A DNA stretch of 64,000 nt from Vanessa cardui (Eukaryota > Arthropoda > Insecta > Lepidoptera > Nymphalidae): assembly GCF_905220365.1 (NCBI RefSeq), contig NC_061124.1, positions 932,501 through 996,500 of the forward strand, given 5' to 3'. The translations under genes and the position numbers were made by a program. Shown in pieces: positions 25,819 through 39,500 of the stretch; position 1 is the first letter of the stretch; each line of letters opens with the position of its first letter. A model generated the notes under the pieces. It was not told the DNA's origin and ran no database searches. It saw nothing but the letters and a program-made list of their open reading frames with translations.

Positions 25819-27050
25819 TTGGTTGGACACATTTGTGTACTGTAAGTCCTTCTGTTTCTAGGCTCTCTTGAGATTTGTCACCGTTTTCGAATTTAACAAT
25901 AACACTATCATACAGATTCAAACTACATTCCAGAGCTGTTTGCCTTTAATATACACATAATTTGATATGTAATTAAACAACATCAAATCAACAGAAAGGA
26001 TTTTAATGAATACAAAATCATGGTACTTACATTCAATAAAGTAACTTCCCTGGCAACGGAATTGCATTTCTCGTTAAACATAATTCATACACATGTAAAG
26101 TCGGTAGGGCTCCGGTCTATTCAGAAATATAAGCCCTCTCGGAAATATCATGTTGGTGAGCCTCGTTGAAAATAATTTTAAACTAGAATTTTTGAGAGAC
26201 ACTATTTACAAGACGATAAGGTCGGTTTTGCTCTAAACTAGTCGAATTAAAATGCGTTAATATTTTGACTTAATTCTGAATTATATTTAAATAACAGGTT
26301 TCTCTATACAATGCAATATTATAGATTTTTGGAGTCATTATTCCTTAGCAAATTAATTTACTTCATGGCTTCGTGCAGATACCCTGGACCATCCACCAAC
26401 TTATCATATATTTTGCCGCCAAACAGATATATTTAGTATATGGACACAATTTCAAAAAAATTAAAAAAATTGTGCATTTATAAAAAAAAAACAAACTTAC
26501 AAAACAACTTTAAAAGTTGTCCAAAAAGTATTCAATTTTCCAACGAAATTGAGCTTAGTAATATTTATAACACTCTCCTTAACTGTAAATAATTAGCCAA
26601 AAAGTTTGTTTATAATTTAAACGAGAAAAAAGGGGTCGCAAAGCGTTGCAACTTGATCATTTTTAGTACATTTTCTGCCTTCAGTTTTACCTTGCACTAT
26701 TTATCTGACAGTTCTGTTTGTGACATCGTCTGCTCCGGAGAATCGATGACGTTTAAGATGCCATTCGTGTATCAATCTACTTAGTAATCAAACAAAATAT
26801 TCTAGGACGTCCAAATTTACAAAGTCTCGGCTCCGGTTAACTTAAAACTCTGATGACAATACACCGACCGCCGAGATAGCTGCTCGTAATGGACCCGAGC
26901 GGCAAATGATCGCGTCGAAAAGCAATAAATTATGAAACGTAGAAAATATGACACGATGGTATCATTTCTAAAGTTCATAAAAATACCAAAAAAAATACAC
27001 CAGCACAAACGGAGTCTATGATAAAATGACCAACGCTCATACCACTGCCA
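24471..27050. other. Upstream flank of shakB; non-genic
   Basis: It holds a family-A scrap near 25188-25232, a shortened repeat-E copy at 25365-25455 (ending AGGTCGCGGGCACAGCTTG) and a CA microsatellite at 25763-25816. The last 250 bases (26800-27050) are CpG-richer, as may be expected of a promoter flank. No exon was recognised. Confidence 0.45.
25763..25816. repeat. (CA)n microsatellite
   Basis: About 50 bases of mostly CA dinucleotides with AGTGACACAGAG interruptions. Open frames across it are artefacts of the dinucleotide repeat. Confidence 0.95.
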
Positions 27051-27090
27051 TTATAAAAAGTGCCTTACAAACAACGAACTGTAAGTGAAA
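27051..27090 (+). promoter_or_regulatory. Possible core promoter of shakB
   Basis: ATTATAAAAAGTGCC near 27051 is a TATA-like element about 165 bases upstream of the shakB ATG, with no other ATG-initiated frame of note between. Arthropod start sites lie about 30 bases downstream, which would put transcription start near 27083. An upstream non-coding exon is equally possible. Confidence 0.25.
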
Positions 27091-27218
27091 TAAAAAAAAA
27101 AAAACGTTAATTATAAAAATTCTGGTGCTTCGAAACAATAAATAGAGTTACGGATCAAAATAATGTTAGTGACGCAGAGGGGACAAAGAGTATGTGAGAT
27201 CCGTCTCAAGCGTTTAAG

Positions 27219-27590
27219 ATGTTAGACGTTTTTCGCGGTTTAAAAAATCTTATAAAGGTGAACTATGTACACATCGACTCGCCAGTGTTCAGGCTGCACT
27301 ACTCCATCACCGTCATCTTGCTGATCGCGTTCAGCTTGATCGTGACTACGAGGCAATACGTAGGGAATCCCATAGACTGTATCCACACCAAGGATATTCC
27401 GGAGGACGTGTTGAACACGTATTGCTGGATCCATTCCACGTACACCTTGAAGAGTTTCTTCCACAAGAAGGTCGGCGTGGAGGTGCCGTACCCCGGCATC
27501 GGGAACAGCCGAGAGAAAGGGAAGGAAGATATGAGTGACAGGAAGATATACAAGTATTACCAATGGGTCTGCTTCTGCCTATTTTTCCAG
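27219..27590 (+). CDS. shakB: shakB exon 1 (residues 1-124)
   Basis: It starts at ATG 27219 (AAGATGTTAGACG) and ends in TTC CAG before GTAAGT, phase 0. It encodes the cytoplasmic N-terminus, first membrane helix, first extracellular loop with Cys54 and Cys69, and the start of the second helix. The loop segment SREKGKEDMSDRK just before YKYYQWV seems a few residues longer than I remember in Drosophila. Confidence 0.95.
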
Positions 27591-30500
27591 GTAAGTTTTT
27601 ACGTCATAACTTTTGTAACGCATTCGATAAAATATTTCTTAAGATTATATTTAAGACGTATCTCTATTTTTATCTGTTATTTTATTTATAGGCTATGTAT
27701 TCGAAGCAGTTTCACATCACAAGTTACTTCTAAAGTAATCTTTCATAAATATTCAAATACAATTCATAAAGGAAAAAGAGTTTATAGAATAGGTAGTTAT
27801 TAAAATAATATTTATTTAAAAAAACCCCATTTACTTAGAGCCCGACTGTAAGTTATAAAGTTTCCAGCAGAATACGTACATTATTGCTTTGTGCCTAAAA
27901 ATTAGACGGGTAAAGTATACGTCATAGGTTTTGTAAAGGCAGTTCTAACTAAGCACGTCCGTTTTTAGTTTTACATATCCTGTACTATTTTTAATCTGGA
28001 TTACACATCCTCAAGAGACTGAACAGTCATCAGGCAGATTTCCGAATGAATCCACCGTAATGCCGCTCGTAATACCCGACGTACTGGAAGCTATTCAGTC
28101 ATTTTCCTGAAAAATAATTACACATTACATTGGAAGAGAATAGCATTTGAATGTTATTGAAATATATGAATCATATTTAAGTATGGTCTGTTTGAAATAA
28201 TGCGAAATACAGGATGTATTTTGAAGACTAATGATTAAGGGAAATATTGGTACATTTTGAAGACGGTTATCGTCTTTGTAGTCGGACTGCACCTGTAGTC
28301 GGACAGGACCTTGGACTAATAAGGTTTTAATACCATAGTATTATCTCCACTGATGAGAGGGATGATTTTTGAGTAGTGTCTGGAAAATGCTGATATTATT
28401 GCCTCCATGCCACGCGATCATAATTTGTAAAGTAGGTAATAATTTTATATTGCATTCTCATTCTCATATTCCGATTTAATTCACTATAGTTATCGAAGTA
28501 GATTACTTTGAGAAGTTATGTTCGAATATCTGTTTTATGCACTTCTTGTTGAGATGCGGAAATCTGTCTTGGTGTCTTCAATCATACTGGGTCACTCACC
28601 TTTCAAACTGATACACCGAATATTACAGTTTGGCATCCTTTGGTAGAATAATTAAGCTGCACAAAGCCGAATATCAGCTAAAGGAAGCTATCAATCAGAT
28701 TTTTAAAATAGTATTTTTGTCTGGAAATTTGGTAAAGGTTAAAAAAAAATAACCTAATATAACTATATATTGTTTTTTCAAGACATTTTGGTAGGCACAT
28801 GTGTGTTGCAACGACACAAACAAAAGTTGAATAGTCTATACCTCGACCCGATTAAATTTTTATGAAAGATTTAACGATCCGTAAACTTGCTAATCTGGGC
28901 CGTTAATGAAAATGGATCGGAATTCGGGGTAATCAAAATATTCCTCGACAACACCTTCGTTTCAATTTTTCTCCTCTATGTCAACAATCTGTTGCAGCGT
29001 GCTGCTCCAAAATCTGTATTTGTAAAGAATTACTTTGAAATATATTTTTATATCAACATTTTTCAAATCCACACAATTCAGATTCACTATATTTACTTTA
29101 TTGTTATTATTCACTTAGATACATGATAGTAGATTTGAGGCTGCGTCAATGATTCACTTGAATCCATAAAAGAAACAAATTAAAAAATAATGAATTTAGA
29201 ATCCTGAGGTCAATTATATAATCAATCTTAAAGTTTCTTAAAGTTTAATTCTCAAAGCCCATTTAAACCTTTCTTAAAATCGATAGAAATTGTACATGCA
29301 AAAACAATTATTGTATATAAGAACAATCTACTCTGGTCTACGACATACTGTAACTCTTATGCTTCAAAAAATCCAGTTTGACTAGGATTATTATTTGGAA
29401 TAATTACGTGTGACAGTGAAAGTAGTATCAAAATATAAAACAGTTTGGAAAAACTTAAAACCATTAGTTTAATTATTTTACTTATTTCTAATAGTTATTT
29501 TAATCTCAGTAATAATACTTTTCCTAAGATAAAGCTCATTAATGATGGAACGCACTCGATTCGACGCGTCGACGTGGACCAGGATGCAAAGTCTTTTAAC
29601 TCCGTAAAAATACATCATTAACTGCACTTTAAAACTTTTAATATTTAATCCCATCATGCCCGAAGAATTTTCTCTCCATGCACGTATATTATTGATTAGT
29701 ATGTAAACCAAGAAATCTACTTAAGAACACGTAAAAGCATCGAGCTCCCGCCGTGTTCGCTAACATAAAAAATATATTTTTATGTTTTTTTGTATCTAAT
29801 ATAAAAAAACTACTTTTACTACTTGTTGTAATGATAATTAGATGTTATCAAATTATTCTTGGAAAAATTGGTTTCAAACTGTAGGTTCTCTTGTATAGAA
29901 GCTCTTTAAATAATCCCCAAATAATCCAAAAAATATTCAAAATCAAAATTAAAAAATAAAACGGCCTACTTCTCCATTGTCTTTTTAATGAATAACACAC
30001 CAAAAACTATTCATTTTGGAGCTTATATTCTGATATTCCAAATTTTTGTATTTTCCTAAAATTAACGGAAAGTATAGCTGGCTGGAACCGAGGCTTGCGT
30101 TGCTGAATTTGATGTTTTTCTGTAACCAAAGAAGTAAATTAATTAGACAAATAATAATAAAAATAATCCTTTAGATTGAGTATGAAATTGATGCACTTTT
30201 ATAAAGATCATACCAGAATCTATAAACTCGCAATGTTATAGTTGCTAAAAGAACAACAAAAATCTGAAGTCATGGGAGATACGAATATTTAAATTAAATA
30301 ATATTACAAATGTTAAAGTTAGTCCGTTTCTCTGTCTCTTTATCTCTTGTTTTTTCACCGAATTTGATGAATTTAACTTTGAGAAAACCCCTAAAACACG
30401 AGCAAAGTGGATGACAAGTTGTTATTAATAATTGAAAAGAAAATCTTCTGTTAACGTTAATCTGTTAAGCGTTGGCTCAACTAGATATTGCAAACTTTAT

Positions 30501-33500
30501 CCGACAAGTGAAGACTCCCGATGATTCCTTTTACGACTTCTCACGATGCTAATACCAAAAACCAAAATTCGTAAACTTTTCTGTAATAAAATATATTTTT
30601 GCTGAATAGACCTAAGAAAAACTATTTTGTCTTGACAAAAATATTCATTTCTACTATTAAATCATTTCATAGAACTTTAAGTGACAGTCAGTTTGACCGC
30701 CATATCAATTTGATAGGCTTTACACACAAACCTGAGTCTCTAAATCTGGGTCATCCTGATTAGAGTCTGTTAAGACTTCGTAAATTAATCTTCATTATCA
30801 ATGTCCTAATTAAATTGCACCGTAACATGTGTAAGAAGTTGCAAACAAAAATACTTTAGACAGCATTTGAAATAGTAATTATGAATTCGATTGCGATACA
30901 AGCTTGTCCATAAAATATAATCAATCAATATAACAGAAGCCCGACCAACAGGTCTGTAGAGGTTTGTTAATTGTAAAGAATAACTACATGGAAAAAAAAT
31001 AAAGCAAAGAGGTTTTATTTATTTCAATACTTAATTAACATATTAGTAATATGCATTTTTTTTATGAAATAGATTGGCGGACGAGCATATGGGCCACCTG
31101 ATCGTAAGTGGTCACTATCACCCATAGACAATGACGCTGTACTTCTACGACGCTTCTAATGCCAATTTAAACCAGCTTAATAATTGATTTCTTAAAAAAA
31201 AAAACAAACAAAGCTCCTCGAAGGTAAGAAAATATGGAATTAAAAACAAATCGTCGCCAGCATCATCTGTATAAAATTTGCGTAAAAGAAATGACACGAC
31301 CAATACTTAGCGTTCGACCGGCCGACGCCTTCGCATCTTAACAAACAAAAATGCGACCTAATTTTCTGTTTATTCCCTCCATAATGGCTTACAGCTCTTA
31401 TTTTTAACATCTGAAGCTGTTTCCTGCAATGCTAAAAAGTACACAGACTTATTTACAAACGAGTATTATGTACGTATGCGGTAAGCGTTTTGCTTCCGTT
31501 TCCACATTATGATTTTTCAACATTCATTGCTTGAATATTATGCTAAGAAATTGTAACGCGAATATTATCTCATTTTTAAAGCGCTTGCAGTATTTTACGC
31601 TGGATGTGAATTGTAATACACGCGCTTCTTTGCGTTTTTTGCTATTATTATTAACCTTATTCATAAGTCGTTTTGTTTCTGTTTAAATAACGACTACATA
31701 TGTATAAGGCAAGCATATGGCTTGTGGTGAGATTACGTTAATCGAAGCCGAAGATTAAGAGTTCCAAGTATCTAATTCTCAAATATTTAATTTGTAAAAA
31801 CTTAAATCTGTAACTAAAAAACCTTTCTTCTGGTCTTAGCTCAGCAATTAGACATTAACAGTTAATTTTATCCAGAAAACAGCTGATCCTTTTTGCGCTG
31901 TATGTTCAAATCTTTCTAAAAAATCTAAACTCTTTTGAGTAAACTCGCCAATTCTCATTATGCCTTACGATAATTGTTTAAATATTTTTAAAACAATGTA
32001 TATTTTATTGAAGTATTTTATAATATTTATTATTAATAATAAATATTAATGTAAAGCTGCCGTGTGTTACATCGCTACTACGTTACATTCAATAATATAG
32101 CCATTGTGCGATACGACTAACAAGAAACATCTTATCGATAAGCCTATCCCAGTAAACTTCAAGTAAATATCAACAAAAAGTTTAACATAGTCATATAAAC
32201 AACGAATATAAATAATCTTAAACGGTCACCACCTCACATAGATATTAGTTCCGTAAGAAATATGAACCAACCTTAAATCACCATTGCACCACCAGCCTTT
32301 GGACCCAAGATGTTTGTTCAATTGTTTCTTACTGTCTGGCGGTAGAGTAGAGCGGTCTGACGATTGAAGTTGATCTTCAGATGTTCTATAAGAAAAAGTA
32401 TGTATCTATACTTTCTAGGGATTCAAGCTTGTTTTATACCAAATCTCATTAAAATCAGACAGACAGACGGACAAATTTACTAGCGTATATAATATTAGTA
32501 CAGTTTTAATATAAAAAAGAACAATTCTGATGTACGAAACAAGAAGCCATAGACTCTGCTTAAATATGACACTAATGTTACCCCACATAACATATAACGA
32601 CCATCGGTAGCAATTACACCAGTTAATACGATAAATTATAATTACAGTCCTTTGTTTAATGATCAAAATCAAAATGGAACTATTAATTGAAGTAGGCTCA
32701 TAAAATCACTTTTGAATAATCATTTCGCGTGGAATCACTGTAAGAAATTGTTCTAATCTTGAGACGAAGGTGATCACACCACACCTTGTTTGTTAAACGA
32801 CAATGTGTGTTTTTAAATATGTATAATGTTTTTAAGAACCGACATGGCCCAGTGGTTATAACGCGTGCATCTTTAACGATGATTGCGGGTTCAAACCCAG
32901 GCGAGCACCACTGAATATTCATGTGCTTAATTTGTGTTTATAATTCATCTCGTGCTGGAAAGGAAACATGGTGAGGAAAACTGCATGTGTCTAATTTCAT
33001 AGAGATTCTACCACATGTGTGCCACTAACCCGCATTGGAACAGCTTGTTGGAATATGTTCCGAACCTTCCCCTCAAATGAAGAGGAGAGCCAGCAGTAGG
33101 AAATTTACAGGCTGTTGTTGTTGTTGTTTATAATGTTTTTAGAGAATTCCCATATTTGATACCATTAAAGTGTATAAAGGGAGCTGCAGAATACAATGCA
33201 GGAAAAACAGTTACGCGAATGCCGCACTATGCAGTTAGTTTCAAATGTATTAATAAGCGTAAAATTTTCACAAGAAAACGTCCTCGTCTTATAGCACTAA
33301 AGTACGTTAAAATAATGGAAGCTCAAGTCGACGAGCTAATATTATGTCCAGACAGTAAAGAGCGATCACGTTTTAGTACTCCGCGGCTGTTAATGTAAAA
33401 CGTCGTAAGTACAACTTATATAATATATTAGAGGGAAGGAGAAAATTAATTATATCAATATCGAAATATTCTTTATTCCAATAGGCGTAAGGTCCCTTTT

Positions 33501-36500
33501 TTAATCAACTTTTAAAAAAAGCAGTTCGACATGTATGTATGTAACATTGTTAGAATTAAATTATAGTTGACTTACTTGGTGGTAGGGCTTTGTGCTAGCC
33601 CGTCTGGGCGCTTCCGCCAAATGACAGTACTCAGTATTGTTGTGTTCCGGTTTGAAGGGTGAGTGAGCCAGTGTAACTACAGGCACAAGGGACATAACAT
33701 CTTAGTTCCCAAGGTTGGTGGCATATTGACGATGTAAAGAATAGTTAATATTTCTTACAGCGTCATTATCTATGGGTGATGGTGACCACTTACCATAAGT
33801 TGGCCCATATGCTCGTCCGCCAACCTATACCATTAATGTATGTTTGCAACACACTTACACTTCAACTTAAACAACAGCGTTACTTTCATTCAGAGTAGTA
33901 GTCGAGTAGTTTCATAGATATATATTTCTTTATATTTAGTTCACTATATGTGCTTAAAAAAATTATTAATTAATATACCTATATATATATTAATATTACC
34001 GTAGATCTCGATGCCTCTCTGTACAAATAGCTCAAGCGCAGTAAGACAATTTGGAAGCTAATCTTAACGTAATGTGATCTTGTAGAGTTTCACCGGTTCT
34101 TATCAGGTGAGATTATTTGCTAACAGTGGCAAGTTTTCGACAATCAAGCGAGTGTTATATTGAATATAATTTATACTGTGTCTCTGTACTGTAATGGCTA
34201 AACATCTCAAAATTCCGATCTTTATTGCCCAAACGTCTTTGTTCATAAGATTTTGCTATAAAAAATCCCATAAAACGTATATTAAAAAAATAATAAAAAA
34301 ATAAATACGCACATAATATTTATATCATCTGACCCAATTCACTTCAAAATATACTAAAATAAATCGTCTTGACTAGCGTAAGCACTTTCCGATCTAAACG
34401 AGGCTTCATAGCTCTCACCGGCGCAGGCGCATTGCTCTAGTTCGGTGAGCATTAGATTTGATAACTTTAGTTTATTGCGGAGTCATGTTTTATCTTTATG
34501 AGTTTTAGCAGACGAAGTTTGCTCTCAGATAGGCAAAGCCCGGCTTAATGTAAGTCTAAATTTGAACGGGTTACGTGAGTCTATGAGTCCATTATCAAAA
34601 GAATAATCTTGTTATATGTTATAGAATACTTTTTACTAAAATACTCCCAATTTTTCAAATGTACCACAATATAGAGAAGATAATAATCAAAATAATTAAT
34701 AAAACATAAGGTCGTTAAGTGACGCACGCAAAGTATTTAAATAATTCACAGTTACACCAAAATATATGAATAAAAGTAAATGAACCATAGAGCTTAGATG
34801 TCTAATAAAAAAATATATTTTTAGAACCAGAAGTAGGAAGTAGGTTAACCTCTAAAACAATTATCTTTAATTTAAAATAACAATCAATCTACCACAAAAG
34901 AAAAACATTTAGTAAACAACACAAATAACCATCAATAATCACATTACAATTATAATCGCCTTCTCAATGTGTCAACTACGAATCTCCCGCCCTTTTTTGT
35001 TTTTTTTTTTAAGGGAAATTATGTGACTTGACGCAGATGTTGATTGTTTATTCCAATCCATGTATTGTTTAAATAATATTATTTAAACAAATAAACCATG
35101 TATTGTTTAAATAATATTATTTAAACAATACATGGCAACGAAGTATAAAGTATGGGCTCCGCTCACATATATTTGGTTTTGGAGGTAAACATCTTTTATC
35201 CGCATATTAAAAAATATGACAGTCAATTTTTAAAACTACGCGATGAAGATAAAAGAGACAACTTCACACCTTATCCTATTTAACAACGTTTAGAATTAAA
35301 ATTGTGCATGATTAAATTTGTAAGCGAATGTTATAATATTTGCTTATCTGAACCGGCGGTAGTGTCATACTTGACAATTAAAAAATAAGTGTACCTTTAT
35401 ATTGAATGAAGATTTGATAGAATTTAATACTCGTTAAAAAAAATACGATAAGTGGATTATTATAACGTTATTGCCATTAATTATGACGGGGATGAAGTAG
35501 AAATACTTACACGTGTACATACGTTTTTTTTTATTTCTTCATCTTTGAACCTCATCGTAACCCAAGGTTTAAAACTTTAACATATCTACTGAGAGTACGC
35601 TGTCTTACTACGTACTGGCAAATAGCCATGTCTCAGAATTCCTTCCAAAACATGTAGTTTCTTAAACATATTTCACTTCACCCCAAGGCATGAATTGAAT
35701 TTGTAAATGGAAATAGTGTCTCAGTGTGAGGAGTTTGGAATATTCCAGGCATCTAATTTCAGATGTCTATAAACTTTACAGATTATCATTCAAAAAGGCG
35801 TTCTAAATTTGAAAATTATTTTTTTTTGCACAGGACATCTCTTTTTCTTTTAAACAAAGATCGCGGCCACAAATCCTGAATGGATTTGATTGGAATTAAC
35901 CGTATTATGGCAACACTACTCCAACTATTTTTCTAAAGGTGAACCTTTGCCAAGCACTAGTAAATATGATGTATTACCTTATTTATGGTGTGCATTACCA
36001 CTATGAAATAAAAATATATTTATAATTTATTAAAAGCCGTCCACTTAACGAGCAACTATCAATAACGAATAACTAACACGTTGTTTTCATAGTTCACATT
36101 TACGACCTCAAACCGCTGTAAAGCGATGAAATATTGGCACCTAAGTCACTCGGGTATGCTAATGAAGCGTTAAATTCGCTATTTGTTAAAATCGTTGGAA
36201 ACCAATTTTCGTAATAAAAATCTGTTTTCAATGTTAAGTTTAAGTTCGATATTTTTAGTAATGTGTTATACTTCCGTATGTTCATAATATCTATAAGAGG
36301 TAATATATAATACTACTTGAATACTTTGTATATATATATAATTAAATTGGAGTGTCTGTTTGTAATACCAATATAACATATTTTTCTAAATGCATAGGTA
36401 TGCAAAATAATATTTTAAACAATTTTATCTGTCTGTCTATTTGTTCTGTTTAATCTCTGGACCGATTTTGACGGGACTGGCAAAAAGCTGATGTGATAAG

Positions 36501-39500
36501 GTGTAAGTTAGGCCACAATATTTCAAGTAACGTCATTGTGTCGTCGTTTTCTTAAATTTGATTATAAAAATGTGCAAAAAACGTTACCACTTCGTCTAAA
36601 GGATAAAAAATTCACATCCTGCTTGAGTTAAACAAAAATCGTGTGGAAATCTACATTATCATTTGACAATTACATGACGTATGTCGTCATGTATTTCTTT
36701 GAGTATATTTTTCCCAATGCAGCGCCGCACCGTACTCCGACCCACGACAACTCTGATCTCCCTTCAGTCTTGTCAAATTAACGTTCACCAAAAGAGATTA
36801 CATATGTAAAAAAAAGAGAAGAATAACAATAACAGCTTGTAAATTACGCACTGCTGCTAATGCCTCATCGAACTCAAAGCCGCTCCACTGCGGGTTAGTG
36901 GATACACAATATGTGGCAGAATTTTATTGAAATAAGACATATGCAGGTTTTCTCGAGATGTTTTATATTTAAGCACTAATTAAAAATATGATAATTCGCA
37001 TTTCGCCTCTAAAATTTACGTAAATAAAATGGTAAGACGTTCGATTTTTAAACGACTTAAGAAAAAGAAAGGGTTTCTCACTTCGTATGTATTTTTTTAT
37101 GTTTCTGAACATCGTCATTTATGAATCAATTCTTGTTTTGTTTAGGAGGCTACTTTTCGATTTACTCTATTTATTAGTGATGAAAATTTACTGCGCCCGA
37201 GATTTGAAGGTAGAGATTGACAACTTATTTATGGGCAATATATTCATATATTTTTCCCACCATACTTTTAAAAGTGGGTTCTTTGTTTCATAAAATTGTA
37301 TGTTACGTATTACTTGATACGTTGCGGTGCGTGGCTTCACCTTAATTAAGCGTTAACTGTTTAATGAAGGTAAGCTGCCTATCATATACTTTTTTTTTCG
37401 AATAGTTCAGTTTGATCCTGTAATCACGAGCAAACCTACCAATTTATATTCACTTTATTTCTAATTGATGAATATTGTGTGTACAATATAAAAATATACT
37501 AAACGAATAAACAAGAACACGAGCTATTATAAATTTCTTAAAAATAATAATCCTAAAAATACTTAGAACACAGCAGACACTCAAACATGTAACCTACACT
37601 CGTGTGGAGCACCCTCGCGCCGACGTGATGAAGTTGCCGCGAGACGTGCGTCGCTTTAAGCGCTTTACAACGAAGTCCTGACAAGTTCCCTTTTCAGTCC
37701 TTTATTAGTCCTTTGCTCCTAAAAATGACCTAAATTATCTACAGCCGTTTATTTTTTATTATAATACATATCTGATTATTACACGTTTCTACAGCTAATG
37801 TATATACAGCCTTATTATTGATTTACGCCAGCGATGTTACGAATTTATAAAAAAATAATAACGTTCTAAATTTATATATATTTGACAGATTAATTTAAAT
37901 TTAGAACGCGAAAACAATTTTTTCTGTGTGCGTATAACTGCTTTCGAGAAATATTTTCGATTGCATCAATTTATAATAATAATATGGCAATATTGCCAAC
38001 ATTAGAACAAGTACAAGATTTGATTTTCTCGTTCTATTAATATTGAAACCATTCTTTTTTTAGGAACTAATTTAAAAAAAAAAAAAACAGTTTTTCTCGG
38101 TGCATGTAAAGTTTAAGAGTTTAATATAAATTTAAATGTAAAGTTATATGAAATGCCTTAATTTTAATGTAACTATTCCCATGGGTGCAATTTGCACAGA
38201 ATTTAGCCGCTGCCAAGCAAAGGTTTAACTCGAAATCATAATGTCGCGGCCATAACTCTCCAACTTGGAATCGTTGGCACGCGTATTTCCGCATACATTA
38301 TGTCTTTTTTATCGATAGTATTTAAATAATTCTAAATGAATGAAAATTGAATTAAATAATAATAAAGAAGGCTGTTGAACAAATAACCTTTTTTTTTAAA
38401 AATCAAAATACACCACATTTTATACACAAAATAATAGGCTTAATGCTTTTAATTTAAAAAAGTATTATTTTTTATTTGACAACGAGGACAGGAAAAGTTA
38501 AGTATTTTTCTATTAATAGTTATGCATTTCTAATCATAAACATTACTGGTAATATACATAATATACAGATACAGATTAAAAAGCTACCATCCAATGGCTG
38601 TCATTATTTTGTCATTACATTTTGAATGTAGTAAGATAAGATCTTTTGATCAAAAATAATAAGATAGTAATACTTTTATGAGATGGCCGAATGTTTGGAA
38701 CGCATGCACCTTAGCTGATGACTGAGGGTTCAAACCCAGCATCACTGAATTTTCATATCCTTAATTTGGGTTAATAATTCATCTCGTGCTCAGTGAAGGA
38801 AATCTACATGTGTCTAAGTGTTGCCATATCCGTCAACCCACGTTAGACCAACGATTTAGCTTCAAACTTTCTCCACAAACCATCTGTACAACAGTTACAG
38901 TCTGACTTATACCTTTATAAGAACGAGCTTTGTTAAACAAAATATGGTGTGTATGCTGTGGTCTGGAGCCAAATCTGAGTGTAGAATCAGTTAATGCATG
39001 TCATGAATGCTTTGTAAATCAGCGTAGGATAAGAGGAAGTACTTTTAATACTACTTACAGGGTTTGTTAAAAAAGGTAACGTAGATAATTAAATAAAAAC
39101 TTCTATAAAGCAATCATATAAACAATCATCACGATCAGTCCGTATTAGTTCATTGGGCATAGCCTCCTCAGCACGTCACTGAGCCCTATCTTCGGCCCTT
39201 CTCATCTAAATTCAACCAGCCGCCATCAATAGCAGTGAAACAAAACCATGGCGCCAATTCCACCAATGCTACTTTCACGGACTCGAATCGAAAAATTAGC
39301 GTCCATCTCTTTTATTATTCTTTGACAAAACGGATCGAAGTTAGATCGGAATATAATAGGGATCGTATAATAACCGATTTAATTAAGTAGAAATAGCCCA
39401 TTGTGATTAATCTGAGGTATTTTCATGAGGAAAAGTCAAAGTTTGACGAGAATAAAGAACGACGAGAAGAAAGAACCGGAGACGTATCATAACTAATCTT

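Noticed and set aside
25432..25921. Two - strand open frames with Cys-Val runs
   Set aside because: Produced by the (CA)n repeat at 25763-25816; no domain or splice context.
27240..27563. 107-codon frame antisense to shakB exon 1
   Set aside because: Shadow of the GC-rich coding exon; the + strand reads as a complete innexin.
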